64,000 nt of DNA from CAZIGK01 sp964538615 (GTDB lineage: Bacteria > Pseudomonadota > Alphaproteobacteria > Rickettsiales > RI-342): positions 1 through 64,000 of the forward strand of contig CAZIGK010000007.1 of assembly GCA_964538615.1 (NCBI GenBank), read 5' to 3'. The translations under genes were made by a program, and so were the position numbers. Below the pieces are notes generated by a model, which had not been told where the DNA came from, did not search any database, and saw only the letters and a program-made list of their open reading frames with translations. Below are positions 17,169 through 26,184 of this stretch, piece by piece; position 1 is the first letter of the stretch, and each line of letters starts with the position of its first letter.

Positions 17169-18479
17169 ATGTTACAGGCCGCAGTCAGCAGTGAGGGCAT
17201 GCAGTTTAATGCACCGTTGGAAGAGGCGTGGCGTGTGCTTTCCCAGACGCAGGATAATGTGTTTATTACCGGTCAGGCTGGTACGGGAAAATCCACCTTT
17301 TTGGATTATATCCAAAAACACCTGAACAAGCGTATGGCGGTGCTGGCACCGACAGGTGTTGCGGCGTTGAATGTGCGCGGACAAACCTTGCATAGCTTCT
17401 TCCGGTTCAAGCCGCGTCTGTTGGACACACGGGATGTGCGTCCGCGCCGCAACCGCAAGCTTTATGAAAAGCTGGAATTGCTGGTGGTGGATGAAATATC
17501 CATGGTACGGGCGGATATGTTCCATTGCATGGATACGTTCCTGCGGCTGAATGGGCCGTCCCCCCTCAAGCCTTTTGGCGGGGTGCAGCTTTGTATTATT
17601 GGAGATATGTACCAATTACCCCCTGTGCTGCGGGGAGAGGAAGAAGGTATTTTTAGCCGTCTCTATGACAGTCCTTATGTGTTTTCTGCGCCATCCTTTG
17701 ACGAAGCGGCCTTCGGGGTGGTGGAGTTGACCACGGTGTATCGTCAGGGGGATGGCGGATTTTTGCAGGCATTACATGCGATTCGGCGCGGGGATGCAGA
17801 TGCCGGAGTGATGGCATTTTTGAATGAACGGGTCGGGCGGGAAAAAGGTCTGCAACAACCGATCGTGCTGACCACTACCAACCGCATGGCGGATGCTGAA
17901 AATATGCGCCGAATGCACGCATTGCCCAGCGCGGAAACCTGTCTGCCGGGGCAAACCGAGGGAGAGTGGGATATACCGGAGCATCAGTTGCCTGCCCCCA
18001 AACAATTAACGCTGAAGGTGGGGGCGCAGGTGATGTTCACCAAGAATGATGCGCAAAAGCGCTGGGTGAACGGTACATTGGGCGAGGTCACGCATGTGGC
18101 GCCGGATGGAGTGGAGGTACGATTCACGGATCAACGCACAGGGCGATTGCGCACAGAAACAGTGAAACGCGAAATTTGGGAAAATGTGCGCTACACTTGG
18201 GATGAGGCGTCTTTGCGTGTGACAGAGGAGGTGGTGGGGTTGTACCGGCAGTTTCCGCTGTTGCCCGCCTGGGCGATTACCATTCATAAAAGTCAGGGCA
18301 AAACGCTGGATGAAGTGGTGCTGGATCTGGGCTATGGCGCCTTTGCGCCGGGGCAGCTTTATGTGGGCTTAAGCCGTTGTCGCAGCCTGTCGCATTTGGC
18401 GTTGCGCCGACCCGTGCGGGCGAAGGATATGATGTGCGATGCGCGGATTCAGCAGTTTATGCGCGCCTTTGTAGGATAG
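17169..18479 (+). CDS. PIF1/RecD-like superfamily 1 helicase
   Basis: 436 residues from ATG 17169 with GTGGAG upstream. Helicase motifs in order: FITGQAGTGKSTFL (Walker A), LAPTGVAALNVRGQTLHSFF (motif Ia), LLVVDEISMVRADM (motif II), IIGDMYQLPPV (motif III), and the C-terminal IHKSQGKTLDEVVLD and LYVGLSRCRSL (motifs V/VI). The layout fits the PIF1-like SF1B group in bacteria, 5'-3' DNA helicases that resolve structures such as R-loops or G-quadruplexes. The helicase is compact, without extra domains. Divergent from sdaA. Confidence 0.88.
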   Translation: MLQAAVSSEGMQFNAPLEEAWRVLSQTQDNVFITGQAGTGKSTFLDYIQKHLNKRMAVLAPTGVAALNVRGQTLHSFFRFKPRLLDTRDVRPRRNRKLYEKLELLVVDEISMVRADMFHCMDTFLRLNGPSPLKPFGGVQLCIIGDMYQLPPVLRGEEEGIFSRLYDSPYVFSAPSFDEAAFGVVELTTVYRQGDGGFLQALHAIRRGDADAGVMAFLNERVGREKGLQQPIVLTTTNRMADAENMRRMHALPSAETCLPGQTEGEWDIPEHQLPAPKQLTLKVGAQVMFTKNDAQKRWVNGTLGEVTHVAPDGVEVRFTDQRTGRLRTETVKREIWENVRYTWDEASLRVTEEVVGLYRQFPLLPAWAITIHKSQGKTLDEVVLDLGYGAFAPGQLYVGLSRCRSLSHLALRRPVRAKDMMCDARIQQFMRAFVG

Positions 18480-18495
18480 ACGAAAGGAACGAGAC

Positions 18496-19581
18496 ATGCC
18501 GAAAAACTATCTGGCGTTAGGGTTGATGAGTGGAACATCTCTGGATGGGATAGATGCGGCATTGGTGGAAACGGATGGCGAGCGCATGGCCCATTTTGGT
18601 GCCAGTGTTTTTGTTCCTTACAGCGATACGATGCGCCAAACCTTGCATCAGGCAACCCTGTTGCAGGGAGATTTGCCGGAGGTAGAGCATCAGTTGACCT
18701 TGTGGCATGCAGAAGCCGTCCATACCCTGTTGCAGCAAGCGAATATCTCGCCGGAGCAGGTGGATGTGATTGGGTTTCATGGTCAGACGGTTGCACACCG
18801 TCCGCAACAGGGCATCACCTGGCAGCTTGGGAATGGGGCATTGCTGGCCGCTAAAACAGGCGTGGATGTGGTGAGTGATTTCCGGCGGATGGATATGGCC
18901 AACGGCGGACAAGGCGCCCCGCTGATTCCGCTGTTTCATGCGGCCTTATGCAAAGGTTTGAGTGGTGCGACCATGATGGTGAATATTGGCGGGATCAGCA
19001 ATGTGACCTATGTGCCGGAAGGGGCGGATATTCGGCAATTACATGCCTGTGACACCGGGCCGGGCAATGTGCTGTTGGATTGCTGGGTGCAGCAGCATGC
19101 GGGAATCCCCTTTGACAAGGACGGGCAGGTAGCACAAGCGGGGCAGGTGCATGAGAATAGACTAAAGCTGTTGTTGCAGCATGAGTATTTTAGCCGCAAT
19201 GAGGGGAATAAGTCACTTGATAGGCATGATTTTTCGCTGGAAGTGGTGGAAGGGCTGAGTGTGGAAGATGGCGCAGCAACACTGGCGGCCTTTACGGCGG
19301 AATCCATTGCCCGTGCAGGTGTTGCGGTAGCAGAAGTGCCGGAGCGTTGGTTGGTGGGCGGTGGCGGCAGACATCACCCGGTTATCATGCGGGAATTACA
19401 GCGGCGGGTGACGGGAATCGTCTCCCCCGTGGAGAGCATGGGCTGGGATGGCGATGCCTTTGAAGCGCAGGCCTTTGCTTTTCTGGCGGTGCGCAGCCTG
19501 CGCGGGTTGCCTTTGTCTGTCCCTGAGACGACAGGGGTTTGCAAGCCAGTTACGGGTGGAGCTTTTTACCGCAAGGTATAG
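18496..19581 (+). CDS. anmK: Anhydro-N-acetylmuramic acid kinase
   Basis: 361 residues. ALGLMSGTSLDGIDAAL is the ATP-binding signature, with IGFHGQTVAHRP, VSDFRRMDMANGGQGAPL, NIGGISNVTY, ACDTGPGNVLLD and LVGGGGRHHPVIM downstream. It phosphorylates and opens anhydro-MurNAc from recycled peptidoglycan, giving MurNAc-6-P. It works with NagZ (53000-54043). Start at ATG 18496 after GAAAGGAACGAG, 16 bp from the helicase gene. Confidence 0.96.
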   Translation: MPKNYLALGLMSGTSLDGIDAALVETDGERMAHFGASVFVPYSDTMRQTLHQATLLQGDLPEVEHQLTLWHAEAVHTLLQQANISPEQVDVIGFHGQTVAHRPQQGITWQLGNGALLAAKTGVDVVSDFRRMDMANGGQGAPLIPLFHAALCKGLSGATMMVNIGGISNVTYVPEGADIRQLHACDTGPGNVLLDCWVQQHAGIPFDKDGQVAQAGQVHENRLKLLLQHEYFSRNEGNKSLDRHDFSLEVVEGLSVEDGAATLAAFTAESIARAGVAVAEVPERWLVGGGGRHHPVIMRELQRRVTGIVSPVESMGWDGDAFEAQAFAFLAVRSLRGLPLSVPETTGVCKPVTGGAFYRKV

Positions 19582-19698
19582 ATAGTATCCTCCTGCGATG
19601 ATTAACGACCTGCAAATAGACGTTTTTGCACTTATGAATGTTTGTGGTGACGACCATTTTCGGTGGGTTCTCCATGCCGTGACGGTACGATTTACGTG

Positions 19699-20232
19699 TC
19701 ACATCTTCCGAATCACGGGCAATAATTCATCCCGAATGATGGCGGCATCCAAGGGGCCGGCATAATGCCAGATTAACTCGCCCTTGCTATTGAATAACAG
19801 GGTTTCCGGGGTGCCTGTGAGGTTGAGGGAGCGGGTGTGCAGGCCGTCACTATCACTGAACACCTCAACAAAAGGGTTGTCATAACGTTGTAGAAAGCGC
19901 GCACTATCCGCTGGCAAATCCTGCCAGGATAACCCGTAAAAGGGGAGGGGAATCATTTGTATGGTTTCCGCCAGATGTCGTAATTCATGGCCGCAGACGC
20001 CACACCAACTGGCGAAACTGTGTAGAATAAAGGGTTTTTCCCCCAGTGGAAGAGCCTGTCGGATCATGCCGGTCAGGGTCGGCATGGCTGACACCTGTGG
20101 TTTGCGATACTCCGCCTGCGCATCTGGTGGGGTGAGTAGGGGAAGAAGCGCAACTAAAAGTAGCGCCATAAGCCGGGAAACCCCGCATAGCGCGTTGTGT
20201 GCGGAAAGGTAAGCAAAAAAATGTTGCATCAT
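19699..20232 (-). CDS. TlpA/CcmG-like periplasmic thioredoxin
   Basis: 177 residues. A hydrophobic segment at about 18-36 (LMALLLVALLPLL), probably a signal peptide, is followed by a thioredoxin fold with FASWCGVCGHEL and the cis-proline strand NLTGTPETLLFNSKGELIWHYAGPL. The end matches CcmG closely, but the active site is WCGVC and not WCAPC. It lies divergent from the SafE/cco cluster. A role as thiol reductant in cbb3 assembly or copper delivery is plausible (TlpA reduces oxidase assembly factors in relatives), which is inference. Confidence 0.8.
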   Translation of the reverse strand: MMQHFFAYLSAHNALCGVSRLMALLLVALLPLLTPPDAQAEYRKPQVSAMPTLTGMIRQALPLGEKPFILHSFASWCGVCGHELRHLAETIQMIPLPFYGLSWQDLPADSARFLQRYDNPFVEVFSDSDGLHTRSLNLTGTPETLLFNSKGELIWHYAGPLDAAIIRDELLPVIRKM

Positions 20233-20292
20233 AACCTGTGATATCCACCGGATGAAGAAAAGAGAAGCCAGAGTCTATTTTAGGCATTTCAT

Positions 20293-20306
20293 GTGACGAA
20301 TGTCAA
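20293..20306 (+). promoter_or_regulatory. Candidate FNR/FixK-type box before the cbb3 cluster
   Basis: GTGACGAATGTCAA matches the anaerobic dyad TTGAY-N4-RTCAA except for the first base, with a perfect TGAC-N4-GTCA core. It lies about 100 bp before the SafE start, with possible -10 words at 20329-20344. FNR/FixK control of cco genes is well established in Alphaproteobacteria. A similar dyad occurs upstream of typA. Confidence 0.45.
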
Positions 20307-20398
20307 AGGCAAGAAAGTTGAAGCGGCATAGGTTGCTGTATCAATAAATTATCAATGCTGCCGTTATGTTTGCCTTATGGAATCATTGTCAGGAATGG

Positions 20399-21100
20399 AT
20401 GCTGCATGCGGATATGGGCATGTACAGCGCCTTTTTGCTGGCCGGACTGCTTGGCAGTGCGGTGCATTGTAGCAGCATGTGTGGCAGCCTGATTGCTGCT
20501 CAGGTGCATGGACGCTGCCAGAGCGGATGCCGTAGTTCTTTCACTGAACGTCTGTTGTGGCCGTACCATTTGGGGCGCATAAGCACCTATGCCTTATTAG
20601 GGGCGGGCAGCCAGTTCATGTTTCGTAACCTGATGATGGATGCGTGGCATCAGCAGGCCAGCCGGGTGCTCATGCTGCTGGCTGCCGGTTTGTTTCTGCT
20701 TGCAGCATTGCAGCAAGTTCTGCCTTCTCTGCGGCGGTGGGTTGGCGCTGGCTCTGGGCGGTGGGCTGCACGCTGGGGGAATGGATTATCCATTCTGGCG
20801 GCACCGCTTTTGTTTTCCGGTAAGCCATGGCACGTTTTTTTGCGCGGCATGGTTTTTGGCTTGTTGCCCTGTGGCATGTTGCTGGCGGCGGCCATGTTGG
20901 CGGCAACCATGCCCAATGCCGCCGCCGCCATGGTGGGGATGATATTGTTCGGACTGGGAACAACCCCGGTCCTGATGGGAATGGGACTGGCGGGAGACGC
21001 TCTGTGGCGTCGCTGGCCAATGACCATGCAGCGGTTAGGTGCCCTGCTATTGGCAGGAAATGCCGTGCTGCTGTTTCGTGCGACACATTATGGATGGTAA
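20399..21100 (+). CDS. SafE/TauE-like sulfite exporter family membrane protein
   Basis: About 233 residues. Six hydrophobic segments are visible. The N-terminal helix carries LLGSAVHCSSMCGSL, the H-C-x-x-M-C-G motif of this subgroup, and a later helix carries GLLPCGMLLAA. Members next to cco genes are linked to copper handling for cbb3 oxidase, so the Cys/Met/His residues may bind metal; sulfite export is a family label only. ATG 20399 has AGGA at 20391, while ATG 20366 has no ribosome site. It lies 18 bp before ccoN, in the same operon. Confidence 0.8.
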   Translation: MLHADMGMYSAFLLAGLLGSAVHCSSMCGSLIAAQVHGRCQSGCRSSFTERLLWPYHLGRISTYALLGAGSQFMFRNLMMDAWHQQASRVLMLLAAGLFLLAALQQVLPSLRRWVGAGSGRWAARWGNGLSILAAPLLFSGKPWHVFLRGMVFGLLPCGMLLAAAMLAATMPNAAAAMVGMILFGLGTTPVLMGMGLAGDALWRRWPMTMQRLGALLLAGNAVLLFRATHYGW

Positions 21101-21118
21101 ACACACAATGAGGACATT

Positions 21119-22603
21119 ATGACCGCTCTTGCCGCAACGTATGAACCGTCTTGCCCGGTGAGCAGAGCCTCGGCTGCTGCGCCCCGGTACAATGACGATA
21201 TTGTCCGGCTCTTCACCATTGCCACGGTCTTTTGGGGCGTGGTGGGATTTGCTGTTGGGTTATTTATTGCTTTGCAAATGGCTTTCCCGGTGTTGAACCT
21301 GGGAGAGTATCTGACCTTTGGTCGGTTGCGTCCTTTGCATACCTCGGCGGTGATTTTTGCTTTCGGGGGGAATGCTCTGTTTGCCACCAGCTATTATGTG
21401 GTGCAGCGTACCTGTCAGACCCGTCTGTGGGGGGATAAACTGGCATTTTTCACTTTTCTGGGGTATCAGTCCTTCATTGTGATTGCCGCTTTGGGTTATG
21501 TGACCGGAGTGACGCAGGCAAAAGAATATGCGGAGCCGGAATGGTACGCAGACCTGTGGTTGACCGTGGTATGGGTTGCGTATTTGCTGGTATTCCTGAT
21601 GACACTGATTCATCGGAAAGAGCCTCATATCTATGTGGCTAACTGGTTCTATCTGGCTTTCATCATCACCGTTGCCGTATTGCATTTGGGCAATAACATC
21701 AATATTCCCGTATCTCTGACCAGTGCGAAAAGCTATCCGCTGTTTGCCGGGGTGCAGGGAGCGATGGTGCAATGGTGGTATGGGCACAATGCGGTAGGCT
21801 TTTTCCTGACCGCTGGTTTTCTGGGTATGATGTATTATTTCGTGCCGAAACGTGCGGGGCGTCCGGTATATTCTTACCGTCTGTCCATTCTGCACTTCTG
21901 GTCGCTGATTTTCATCTACATCTGGGCGGGACCACACCACTTGCATTACACCTCGCTGCCAGATTGGGCGCAAACCTTGGGTATGACGTTCTCCATCATG
22001 CTATGGATGCCAAGCTGGGGTGGTATGATTAACGGTATTATGACCCTATCCGGTGCGTGGCATAAACTGCGGGATGACCCGGTGCTTCGGTTCATGATTA
22101 TTGCTATTTCCTTCTATGGTATGAGTACGTTTGAGGGGCCGTTGATGTCTATTAAGGCCGTGAACTCTCTCAGCCATTATACGGACTGGACCATTGGTCA
22201 CGTGCATTCCGGTGCCTTGGGTTGGGTGGCTTTTATCAGCTTTGGTGCCATTTACTATCTGGTACCTGTGTTGTGGAACCGCAAGGAATTGTACTCCATG
22301 AAACTGGTAAACGTGCATCTGTGGGTGGCGACCATTGGTATCGTCATCTACATCTCTGCGATGTGGGTAGCCGGTATCATGCAAGGGTTGATGTGGCGCT
22401 CCTATGATGAAATGGGCTTCCTGGAGTATTCCTTCGCGGAGACCGTCAACGCCATGCTGCCGCACTATGTGATTCGGGCTTTTGGTGGTTTCCTGTTCCT
22501 GCTTGGCGCACTCATCATGGTCTATAATCTTATTAAAACTGTGCGTTGCGTGGCTCCTGCTTCTGCTACGCCATCCCATTCTGAGGGAGTTGCCGTATGC
22601 TAA
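21119..22603 (+). CDS. ccoN: cbb3-type cytochrome c oxidase subunit I
   Basis: 494 residues, 12 membrane helices. Haem and CuB ligand motifs are visible: RPLHTSAVIFAFGGN (low-spin haem His), QWWYGHNAVGFFLT (CuB His), IWAGPHHLHYTSLPDW (the HH pair), and TIGHVHSGALGWV (haem b3 and b His). It is the catalytic subunit reducing oxygen to water at low oxygen tension. It overlaps ccoO by 7 bp. It begins after AATGAGGACATT. Confidence 0.98.
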   Translation: MTALAATYEPSCPVSRASAAAPRYNDDIVRLFTIATVFWGVVGFAVGLFIALQMAFPVLNLGEYLTFGRLRPLHTSAVIFAFGGNALFATSYYVVQRTCQTRLWGDKLAFFTFLGYQSFIVIAALGYVTGVTQAKEYAEPEWYADLWLTVVWVAYLLVFLMTLIHRKEPHIYVANWFYLAFIITVAVLHLGNNINIPVSLTSAKSYPLFAGVQGAMVQWWYGHNAVGFFLTAGFLGMMYYFVPKRAGRPVYSYRLSILHFWSLIFIYIWAGPHHLHYTSLPDWAQTLGMTFSIMLWMPSWGGMINGIMTLSGAWHKLRDDPVLRFMIIAISFYGMSTFEGPLMSIKAVNSLSHYTDWTIGHVHSGALGWVAFISFGAIYYLVPVLWNRKELYSMKLVNVHLWVATIGIVIYISAMWVAGIMQGLMWRSYDEMGFLEYSFAETVNAMLPHYVIRAFGGFLFLLGALIMVYNLIKTVRCVAPASATPSHSEGVAVC

Positions 22604-23367
22604 TCAAACATCATGACAAATTTGAACGTAATTCTATTGTGATGCTGCTCGGCATCATCGTCACGGTGCTGATTGGTGGCATTGTAGAAATTATCCCGCT
22701 GTTTCGTATGGAGACGGTTATCGAGCCGGTGGAGGGGGTTCGCCCTCTCACCCCGCTGGAGCTGGCCGGGCAGGATATCTACATCCGTGAAGGGTGCTAT
22801 AACTGCCACAGCCAGCAAATTCGTCCCTTGCGTGACGAAGTGGAGCGTTATGGACATTACTCGCTGGCAGCGGAAAGCATGTATGACCGCCCCTTCCAGT
22901 GGGGATCCAAACGGACAGGCCCGGATTTGGCACGTGTAGGTGGCAAGTACTCGGATGAATGGCATGTCAGCCACTTGCGCAACCCACGGGATGTGGTGCC
23001 GGAGTCCATCATGCCGGATTATCCTCACCTGTTGCAGCGTGCAGCAAAACTGGAAACCATTGGTACGCATATGAAAGCCCATGCCATGGCAGGTACCCCC
23101 TACAGCGAAGAGATGCTGAAGAATGCCTACAAGGATGGTATGGCGCAGGCGAAGCTGGATAGTGAGCATCAGGATGGGCTGATGGAACGCTATGGTGAAA
23201 AGCTGAACATGCGTGATTTTGATGGCCAGCCGGAACTGGTATCTGAAATGGATGCGCTGGTCGCCTATCTTCAGGTGCTGGGAACTATGGTGGATTTTCA
23301 AAAAGAAGCCAACCATTTGCACGTGCAGCCAACCGAAACCCCTGCGGCTGAGGAGGCGCAACCCTGA
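22597..23367 (+). CDS. ccoO: cbb3-type oxidase subunit II (mono-haem cytochrome c)
   Basis: 256 residues. One N-terminal anchor (about 17-36) precedes a periplasmic domain with REGCYNCHSQQIRPL, the single CXXCH haem site. Family blocks DRPFQWGSKRTGPDLARVGG, SDEWHVSHLRNPR and SIMPDYPHL (axial Met) follow. It passes electrons to CcoN. The stop codon overlaps the ccoQ ATG (TGATG). Haem attachment needs the Ccm system, part of which is at 2.5-4.2 kb. Confidence 0.98.
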   Translation: MLIKHHDKFERNSIVMLLGIIVTVLIGGIVEIIPLFRMETVIEPVEGVRPLTPLELAGQDIYIREGCYNCHSQQIRPLRDEVERYGHYSLAAESMYDRPFQWGSKRTGPDLARVGGKYSDEWHVSHLRNPRDVVPESIMPDYPHLLQRAAKLETIGTHMKAHAMAGTPYSEEMLKNAYKDGMAQAKLDSEHQDGLMERYGEKLNMRDFDGQPELVSEMDALVAYLQVLGTMVDFQKEANHLHVQPTETPAAEEAQP

Positions 23368-23513
23368 TGGATTGGATTGCTGATCATTCGCCAATCATAG
23401 GCCTGATATTCTTTGTGGTGTTTTTTTCCGGTGTACTGGTGTGGGTGATGAACCCGCACCAGAAACGGAAACTGGAAGAACACGCGACCATTCCCTTCAA
23501 AGAGGAAGCATAG
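23367..23513 (+). CDS. ccoQ: cbb3-type oxidase subunit CcoQ
   Basis: 48 residues. The stop of ccoO and the start share an A. One membrane helix (about 10-28, GLIFFVVFFSGVLVWV) is followed by MNPHQKRKLEEHATIPFKEE, the usual CcoQ pattern of a single helix plus basic then acidic cytoplasmic tail. CcoQ stabilises the CcoNO-CcoP complex. Its position between ccoO and ccoP (4 bp gap) confirms the call. Confidence 0.93.
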   Translation: MDWIADHSPIIGLIFFVVFFSGVLVWVMNPHQKRKLEEHATIPFKEEA

Positions 23514-23517
23514 AGCC

Positions 23518-24396
23518 ATGTCTGTACATGACAAACATACCCCGAAAGAACGCGATGCCTTTTCTGGCGTGGAAACCACCGGTCACGAGTGGGATGGCAT
23601 CAAAGAGCTGAACAACCCGGCACCACGCTGGTGGCTGTGGGTGTTCATAATCACCATTGTCTGGTCGGTTGGGTATTGGGTGGTCTACCCGGCCTGGCCA
23701 ACCATTGCAGGCCATACCCAGGGAAAATGGGGCTGGACGCAGTATAAACAACTGGCAGAGAGTCAGCAGGAGATTTTGCAGCGCCGTGGGCAATATCTGG
23801 AGGCATTCCGCAATGCCAGTCTGGAAGATGTGGTGGGTAACCCTGAACTCTATGCCTTTGCTGTTGCCGGTGGACGTACCGCGTTCATGGAAAACTGTGC
23901 AGCATGCCATGGTACCGGTGGGGAAGGTGGCAAAGGCTACCCGAACCTGAATGACGACGACTGGCTGTGGGATGGAACGATTGCGGGTATTGAGCAAACG
24001 CTGCGTTATGGTATTCGCTCTGGCCATGATGAGATGCGTGATAGCCAAATGCCTGCCTTTGGAACCGATGAAGTGCTGAGCAAGGACGAGATTCTACAGG
24101 TGGCGAGTTATGTGCAAAGCCTGTCGGATAGCAGTGTTCAGGCCAGCGCGGAAGGAGCAACCCTTTTTGCCGATCAATGCTCTGCCTGCCACGCGGAAGA
24201 TGGTAGCGGTAATCCGGAACTGGGTGCGCCAAACCTGAAAGATGCCATCTGGCTCTATGGTGGTGATCAGGCAACACTGGTCGAGACGATCAGTAAAGCC
24301 CGTCGGGGCGTTATGCCTGCCTGGGAAAACCGTCTGAGCGAGGATACGATTCGTCAGTTGGCTATTTATGTGCACTCACTGGGTGGTGGTCGGTAA
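23518..24396 (+). CDS. ccoP: cbb3-type oxidase subunit III (di-haem cytochrome c)
   Basis: 292 residues. The N-terminal HEWDGIKELNNPAPRWW motif and membrane helix (about 40-60) are diagnostic of CcoP. Two cytochrome c domains follow, with CXXCH sites in MENCAACHGTGG and ADQCSACHAEDG, each followed by P-N-L and a Met ligand (MPAFG; VMPAWE). It is the entry point for electrons from cytochrome c. It ends about 10 bp before a strong terminator. Confidence 0.98.
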   Translation: MSVHDKHTPKERDAFSGVETTGHEWDGIKELNNPAPRWWLWVFIITIVWSVGYWVVYPAWPTIAGHTQGKWGWTQYKQLAESQQEILQRRGQYLEAFRNASLEDVVGNPELYAFAVAGGRTAFMENCAACHGTGGEGGKGYPNLNDDDWLWDGTIAGIEQTLRYGIRSGHDEMRDSQMPAFGTDEVLSKDEILQVASYVQSLSDSSVQASAEGATLFADQCSACHAEDGSGNPELGAPNLKDAIWLYGGDQATLVETISKARRGVMPAWENRLSEDTIRQLAIYVHSLGGGR

Positions 24397-24406
24397 AACA
24401 GGCCGA

Positions 24407-24449
24407 GAAAGGGGCAGAACTAGTTGCCCCTTTCTTTTGCATTTTTTTT
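24407..24449 (+). terminator. Intrinsic terminator of ccoNOQP
   Basis: A 10 bp perfect stem GAAAGGGGCA/TGCCCCTTTC (24407-24416 with 24425-24434, loop of 8) is followed by TTTTGCATTTTTTTT. It separates the structural genes from ccoGHIS. Confidence 0.9.
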
Positions 24450-24539
24450 GTTTTTTGAATGGTTCCAGAGAGAAATAGACAAGCATTATGCATTAGGGCA
24501 TGCTAAAATGTAGAAGGCGAATATGGTTTGAAGAATCAT

Positions 24540-24594
24540 CGGGCGGTATGCCCGGATAACCACATTCGTCAGACGAAAATGCTTACGAGTAAGC
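24540..24594 (+). promoter_or_regulatory. Three short palindromes in the ccoG leader
   Basis: In 55 bp there are CGGGC-ggtat-GCCCG (24540-24554), TTCGTC-a-GACGAA (24565-24577) and GCTTAC-ga-GTAAGC (24581-24594). They lie 45-95 bp before ccoG and have no U-tract. They could be operator sites or leader hairpins; no known binding consensus is recognised. Confidence 0.35.
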
Positions 24595-24636
24595 ACGTGT
24601 TTGATGCCTTTACACTGTGATAAGGGATGACGAAAA

Positions 24637-26070
24637 ATGCCAGATGAACTCAGCCAGACCGGTAGTAGTGAGAGTATTCAGTTCTTTGCCAAGCGGGAAA
24701 AATTATTCCCCAAAGCGGTGAATGGGCGCTACAGGAAGTTGCGCTGGGCAGCGATGTTTGTGCTGCTGGGGATTTACTATCTGGCTCCGTTTTTACGTTG
24801 GGACAGAGGGCCACATGCGCCGGATCAGGCTATCCTGATTGATATGGCGAACCGCAGGGGGTATTTCTTCTTTCTGGAGATATGGCCGCAGGAGGTGTAT
24901 TACCTAACGGGTATTTTGATTCTTTCTGCCGTATTATTATTCTTTATCACCAGCTTGTTTGGCCGGGTATGGTGTGGTTATGCCTGTCCACAAACCGTCT
25001 GGACAGATCTCTACATTAAAGTAGAGCAGTGGATACAGGGGGATCGTGCACAGCGGATGAAGCTGGAGCAGGCACCCTGGAGCCTGACTAAGCTGTGGAA
25101 AAAAGGGGCAACCCATGTCCTGTGGTTGCTGATTGCCCTGTTTACAGGGGGTGCGTGGGTACTCTATTTCAATGATGCACCAACGTTGTTGGAGCAGATT
25201 ATCCATGCGGAACTGGGCTGGGGCGTGGGTGGCTGGATAGTGGGGCTGACGTTTTCGACGTACCTGATGGCTGGTTTTGCCAGAGAGCAGGTGTGTATTT
25301 ACATGTGCCCATATTCCCGGTTTCAGTCTGCCATGTTTGACGAAGACACCCTGCTGATTAGCTATGATGAACAGCGTGGAGAAACCCGTGGTTCTCACAA
25401 AAAAGGCGAAAGTTGGGAAGGGCGGGGGCATTGTGTGGACTGCAAGGCTTGTGTGCATGTCTGCCCCATGGGAATTGATATTCGCAATGGGCTGCAATAC
25501 CAATGTATTGCCTGCGGTTTGTGTGTGGATGCCTGTAACGGTATCATGGAAAAACTGGGGCTACCCAAGGGGCTGGTTCGGTATGATACCATGCGCAATG
25601 TGAAACAGCGGCTGGCCGGATTACCGGAGAAGCTTCGGATTCTCCGTCCGCGTACCATTTATTATAGCCTCATTGTTGCGATTGTGGGGGGTATTATGCT
25701 CACCACGCTATTGCAGCGTTCCGTTGTGGATATGAACGTGATTCATGATCGTAACCCATTGTTGGTCAAGCTTGCGGATGGGCGCATACGGAATGGATAT
25801 AGCCTGACGGTGATGAACAAAACCTTTGACGACCAGCAGTATAAACTGGTGGTGAAGGGGTTGGACGGAGCCGAGGTGAAATTGCAGACATCCGGTGCAG
25901 AAGTGGAAGCGGATAACGTGCGGGTTTTTGCCAATAATGTTGGGCATTTCCGGTTGTTTGTCTCTGCCCCGGAGCAGAATGAAGACCGTCTGGAGTTTAC
26001 CCTGCATCTGGAAAATCTTGCCACTGGCGATGCAAAAGAGGAAAATACTGTCTTCATGAGCCGTAAATAA
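24637..26070 (+). CDS. ccoG: Cytochrome c oxidase accessory protein CcoG (FixG)
   Basis: 477 residues. Membrane helices lie at about 45-62, 87-108, 160-180 and 200-220. FGRVWCGYACPQTVW and YMCPYSRFQSAMFD are family blocks, and the two 4Fe-4S motifs are CVDCKACVHVCPMG and CIACGLCVDACN. A periplasmic immunoglobulin-like domain ends the protein. CcoG reduces Cu2+ to Cu+ for the CcoN copper site. First gene of ccoGHIS after its own leader. Confidence 0.96.
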   Translation: MPDELSQTGSSESIQFFAKREKLFPKAVNGRYRKLRWAAMFVLLGIYYLAPFLRWDRGPHAPDQAILIDMANRRGYFFFLEIWPQEVYYLTGILILSAVLLFFITSLFGRVWCGYACPQTVWTDLYIKVEQWIQGDRAQRMKLEQAPWSLTKLWKKGATHVLWLLIALFTGGAWVLYFNDAPTLLEQIIHAELGWGVGGWIVGLTFSTYLMAGFAREQVCIYMCPYSRFQSAMFDEDTLLISYDEQRGETRGSHKKGESWEGRGHCVDCKACVHVCPMGIDIRNGLQYQCIACGLCVDACNGIMEKLGLPKGLVRYDTMRNVKQRLAGLPEKLRILRPRTIYYSLIVAIVGGIMLTTLLQRSVVDMNVIHDRNPLLVKLADGRIRNGYSLTVMNKTFDDQQYKLVVKGLDGAEVKLQTSGAEVEADNVRVFANNVGHFRLFVSAPEQNEDRLEFTLHLENLATGDAKEENTVFMSRK

Positions 26071-26184
26071 CGTTGTGATTATCTGTGCTTTGGGTTTTGA
26101 TAAGACATGTTTGCGCCTGCTTTGTCTGTACCATCCAGACGGGTGGGGGATGACGTATGAGTGATAGAGAGAAGAGTTGAAATC

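Noticed and set aside
19608..19630. Short repeat shared with 40769-40790
   Set aside because: Only about 10 identical bases followed by partial matches; probably chance.
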